In this document: piece by piece, positions 6,094 to 7,571 of the stretch | How positions within the stretch are numbered: position 1 is the stretch's first letter | How the letters are laid out: every line of letters starts with the position of its first letter | Translations under genes and position numbers: made by a program | Assembly (NCBI GenBank): GCA_045656705.1 | Contig: JAZORR010000028.1 | Location: 1-7,571 of the forward strand | Source of the DNA: RGIG4576 sp045656705 | GTDB taxonomy: Bacteria > Bacteroidota > Bacteroidia > Bacteroidales > Muribaculaceae | Direction of reading: 5' to 3' | Length of the DNA stretch: 7,571 bases | Notes under the pieces: generated by a model | The model's database searches: none | The model's input: the letters and a program-made list of their open reading frames with translations, nothing else | What the model was told of the DNA's origin: nothing

Positions 6094-6957
6094 TTACGTA
6101 GTTTTTCTTGTTTTTGCGAAGTGGTAGATGAGTGTAGTGGTGATGATGACACTTGCTATGGCCATAATAGGGAGGCAGTCTTGTGTCGATGTGCCCACTT
6201 CGTCGAGGTTCCAATTAAATTTGGTATTTACAGCGTGTGTTATGATAACTGTGGAATTGTTGATGGCATGTGCTATGATTGCTGTCCATAGCGAACCACT
6301 CCAATAAGCCATATATCCAAAGAATGCACCCAACAACAGGCGAGGGATAAATCCGAAGAATTGGAAGTGGATGGCACTAAATATGAATGCCGACACCCAT
6401 ATAGCCACGTGAATGCTCATTGGTTTGGTGGCAAGGATGCGTTGTAATGCCCCACGAAACAGAAATTCTTCGCTCAATCCTGTCAATACTCCCACTAATA
6501 GGATGCTTAGCACTATGTTGTTGTCGTTGAGAATGCGATCGGTCACTGCCTTGGCGGCGTCCTCGGAGTTACGCATCCAAGTCTCAATAGCCTGCATACT
6601 TTCGGGTAAACTCATACTTGCGTTCCATTCCACTATCCAGTTCATAGCAGGAGTCATAGCTATATATGTGGCTACCATCAGTAGTAGATGTTTGTCCGAT
6701 GGCAACCGATTAATTTGCAAAAACTCCATCGGATTAGGAGTGATGAATACCAATGTGATGAATACGGGCAATATGAATGCCAATAGGTTTTGACTCGCAA
6801 TGCTGAGGTTGATAAACACTAACGATTGAGCGCCTGTCACCGATAAAATAAGTGCATTGAGCATAGTGGTGACCACCAAACACAACATAAATGCGCACAC
6901 AAGCAACGCTACTTTTTGCGAAAACTTGATAGAGTTTTGATATAGAATATTTTTCAT
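6094..6957 (-). CDS. CPBP-family intramembrane metalloprotease
   Basis: A 287-residue multi-pass inner-membrane protein of the CPBP (Abi, CAAX protease and bacteriocin-processing) family. Hydrophobic segments lie at about 15-40, 52-73, 88-108, 147-162, 183-198, 203-240 and 262-281. The three family motifs are intact: EEFLFRG at 163-169 (Glu163, Glu164, Arg168), FSAIH at 193-197 (Phe193, His197), and HAINN at 230-234 (His230, Asn234), expected to form the metal-bound active site in the membrane. Bacterial members are variously tied to bacteriocin immunity, membrane-protein processing or unknown substrates; the substrate here cannot be read. The gene is transcribed alone, convergent with lptB and divergent from the lipoprotein gene at 7202. 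Its ATG follows an A-rich stretch without Shine-Dalgarno. Confidence 0.92.
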   Translation of the reverse strand: MKNILYQNSIKFSQKVALLVCAFMLCLVVTTMLNALILSVTGAQSLVFINLSIASQNLLAFILPVFITLVFITPNPMEFLQINRLPSDKHLLLMVATYIAMTPAMNWIVEWNASMSLPESMQAIETWMRNSEDAAKAVTDRILNDNNIVLSILLVGVLTGLSEEFLFRGALQRILATKPMSIHVAIWVSAFIFSAIHFQFFGFIPRLLLGAFFGYMAYWSGSLWTAIIAHAINNSTVIITHAVNTKFNWNLDEVGTSTQDCLPIMAIASVIITTTLIYHFAKTRKTT

Positions 6958-6982
6958 AATTTTTTATTCTTGATTTGTAGGG

Positions 6983-7016
6983 CAAAATTAGTAAAAATTT
7001 TATAACTTTGCACAAA
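6983..7016 (-). promoter_or_regulatory. Promoter of the CPBP protease gene
   Basis: On the minus strand, 6990-6983 reads TAATTTTG, an exact TAnnTTTG -7 box and the same octamer as at udk. TTTG at 7016-7013 is a candidate -33 box, though its 22-base spacer is slightly long. Transcription would start near 6976, about 19 bases before the ATG. Confidence 0.6.
7003..7010 (+). promoter_or_regulatory. Candidate -7 box for the lipoprotein gene at 7202
   Basis: TAACTTTG followed by C matches the Bacteroidota -7 box. The only TTTG upstream (6974-6977) is 25 bases away, too far for a good -33 box, so this promoter may be weak or need an activator. It lies inside the minus-strand promoter of the protease gene. 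Confidence 0.5.
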
Positions 7017-7201
7017 TAGTAGTACATCACTTATTTTCTTACTGATGATAAATGTGTAAGTTCGAGGATTTAAGTGAAAATTAGGAAATGGTGCATATTC
7101 CTCAAGGCTATGAATAGCCTTAAATACAATAACTTTATTTTAAACAAAGTATAGTAGATTTTAAACAACATAATTATTAACAAATTAAAACAACTGTAAC
7201 T
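7017..7201 (+). promoter_or_regulatory. Structured leader of the lipoprotein gene
   Basis: About 185 bases without an ORF of note. TCACTTA (7027-7033) can pair with TAAGTGA (7071-7077), enclosing CTTAC (7038-7042) and GTAAG (7056-7060). A separate hairpin, AAGGCTA-TGAA-TAGCCTT, lies at 7104-7121 without a U tract, so it is not a standard terminator. TTAAACAA-type repeats follow. I recognise no known riboswitch. A regulatory role is inferred from length and structure only. Confidence 0.4.
7137..7193 (+). repeat. Direct repeats ATTTTAAACAA upstream of the lipoprotein gene
   Basis: ATTTTAAACAA occurs exactly at 7137-7147 and 7158-7168, 21 bases apart start to start, about two DNA turns. Two looser copies (9 of 11 matching) lie at 7173-7183 and 7183-7193, ending 8 bases before the ATG. 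They could bind a protein or form an unstructured AT-rich ribosome landing region. AT richness makes chance similarity of the looser copies likely. Confidence 0.45.
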
Positions 7202-7571
7202 ATGAAGAAAATCTTATTTTCTTTGTTGAGTGCAAGTGCATTGTTGTACTCAACATCATGTTCCGATGAAACCATTGCTCCTGAAGTAGGTGGTGAAGAA
7301 TTGGTGAAATTCACAGTGGAACTTAACGACGGCAGTTCTGCAAGTCGTGCAATCAGTGATGGTCTTTTAGTAAACAAACTTTATTACGAAGTGTATGCTA
7401 CTAAGGGTACAAATGCCACAGTGCAAGAAGAACCTTTGGCACAACATGATAAAGTTGTAGATTTAAAAGAAACTGTGATAGATGGTAAGAATGTAAAAAC
7501 AGCTAATGTATCTTTAGCTCTTGTAAAAGGTCAAACTTATCATGTAGTATTCTGGGCACAACATGAAAAAG
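7202..7571 (+). CDS. Fimbrial-type lipoprotein, DUF6562-like (partial, runs off the window)
   Basis: The first 123 codons of a lipoprotein gene, open to the window end. The signal peptide ends in STSC with Cys20, followed by SDET, similar to acidic surface-export signals of Bacteroides lipoproteins. ASRA at 47-50 is a possible arginine-specific cleavage site of the kind used in type V pilin maturation, followed by LYYEVYA at 60-66. LVKGQTYHVVFWAQ at 107-120 is nearly the same as in the lipoprotein at 2716-3591, making the two clear paralogues. The ATG at 7202 begins a Lys-Lys signal peptide and has A-rich upstream sequence. It probably opens a second fimbria-like locus continuing to the right. 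Whether it is a shaft, anchor or tip subunit cannot be told from this part. Confidence 0.8.
   Translation, partial: MKKILFSLLSASALLYSTSCSDETIAPEVGGEELVKFTVELNDGSSASRAISDGLLVNKLYYEVYATKGTNATVQEEPLAQHDKVVDLKETVIDGKNVKTANVSLALVKGQTYHVVFWAQHEK

Noticed and set aside
1..7571. CRISPR arrays, insertion sequences, rRNA or tRNA genes
   Set aside because: No regularly spaced repeats, transposase motifs, terminal inverted repeats or RNA gene signatures were seen.

Overview
The window looks like a chromosomal piece of a Bacteroidales bacterium, Prevotella- or Bacteroides-like; I cannot fix the genus. The signs are AT-rich DNA, promoter boxes of the Bacteroidota type (TTTG, about 19-20 bases, TAnnTTTG), mostly no Shine-Dalgarno sequences, an LPS-export ATPase, and lipoproteins with the architecture of Bacteroidales fimbrial (type V pilus-like) proteins.

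Layout: (1) Positions 1-413 hold no full gene: possibly the last codons of an upstream gene, a candidate promoter (210-240) and a long leader. (2) Positions 414-3591 form a tight three-gene operon: an outer-membrane protein with an OmpA-like N-terminal domain, a Pro-Glu linker and a DUF3575-like C-terminal barrel, then two lipoproteins of the Mfa/Fim-like, DUF6562-like type. A strong intrinsic terminator (3604-3637) closes it. (3) Positions 3742-4347 encode a conserved-looking hypothetical protein with a Lys-rich head and an acidic tail. (4) Positions 4455-5945 hold udk (uridine kinase) and lptB (LPS export ATPase), 24 bases apart, behind a textbook Bacteroidota promoter. (5) A perfect 15-bp hairpin (6002-6036) ends both lptB and the convergent gene. 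(6) Positions 6094-6957, minus strand, encode a CPBP-family membrane protease. (7) Divergent promoters around 6983-7016 lead left into that protease and right through a leader of about 190 bases to a third fimbrial-type lipoprotein gene (7202 onward), cut by the window end.

The point of interest is the cell-surface system: three lipoproteins sharing YxxxxW, Ser-Arg-Ser/Ala and (in the two complete ones) DAFxG...RPxA signatures, split between two loci around a housekeeping block, plus a barrel/OmpA-like partner. It resembles type V pilus gene clusters, but assignment of anchor, shaft or tip roles is inference. The middle genes (udk, lptB, CPBP protease) are ordinary.
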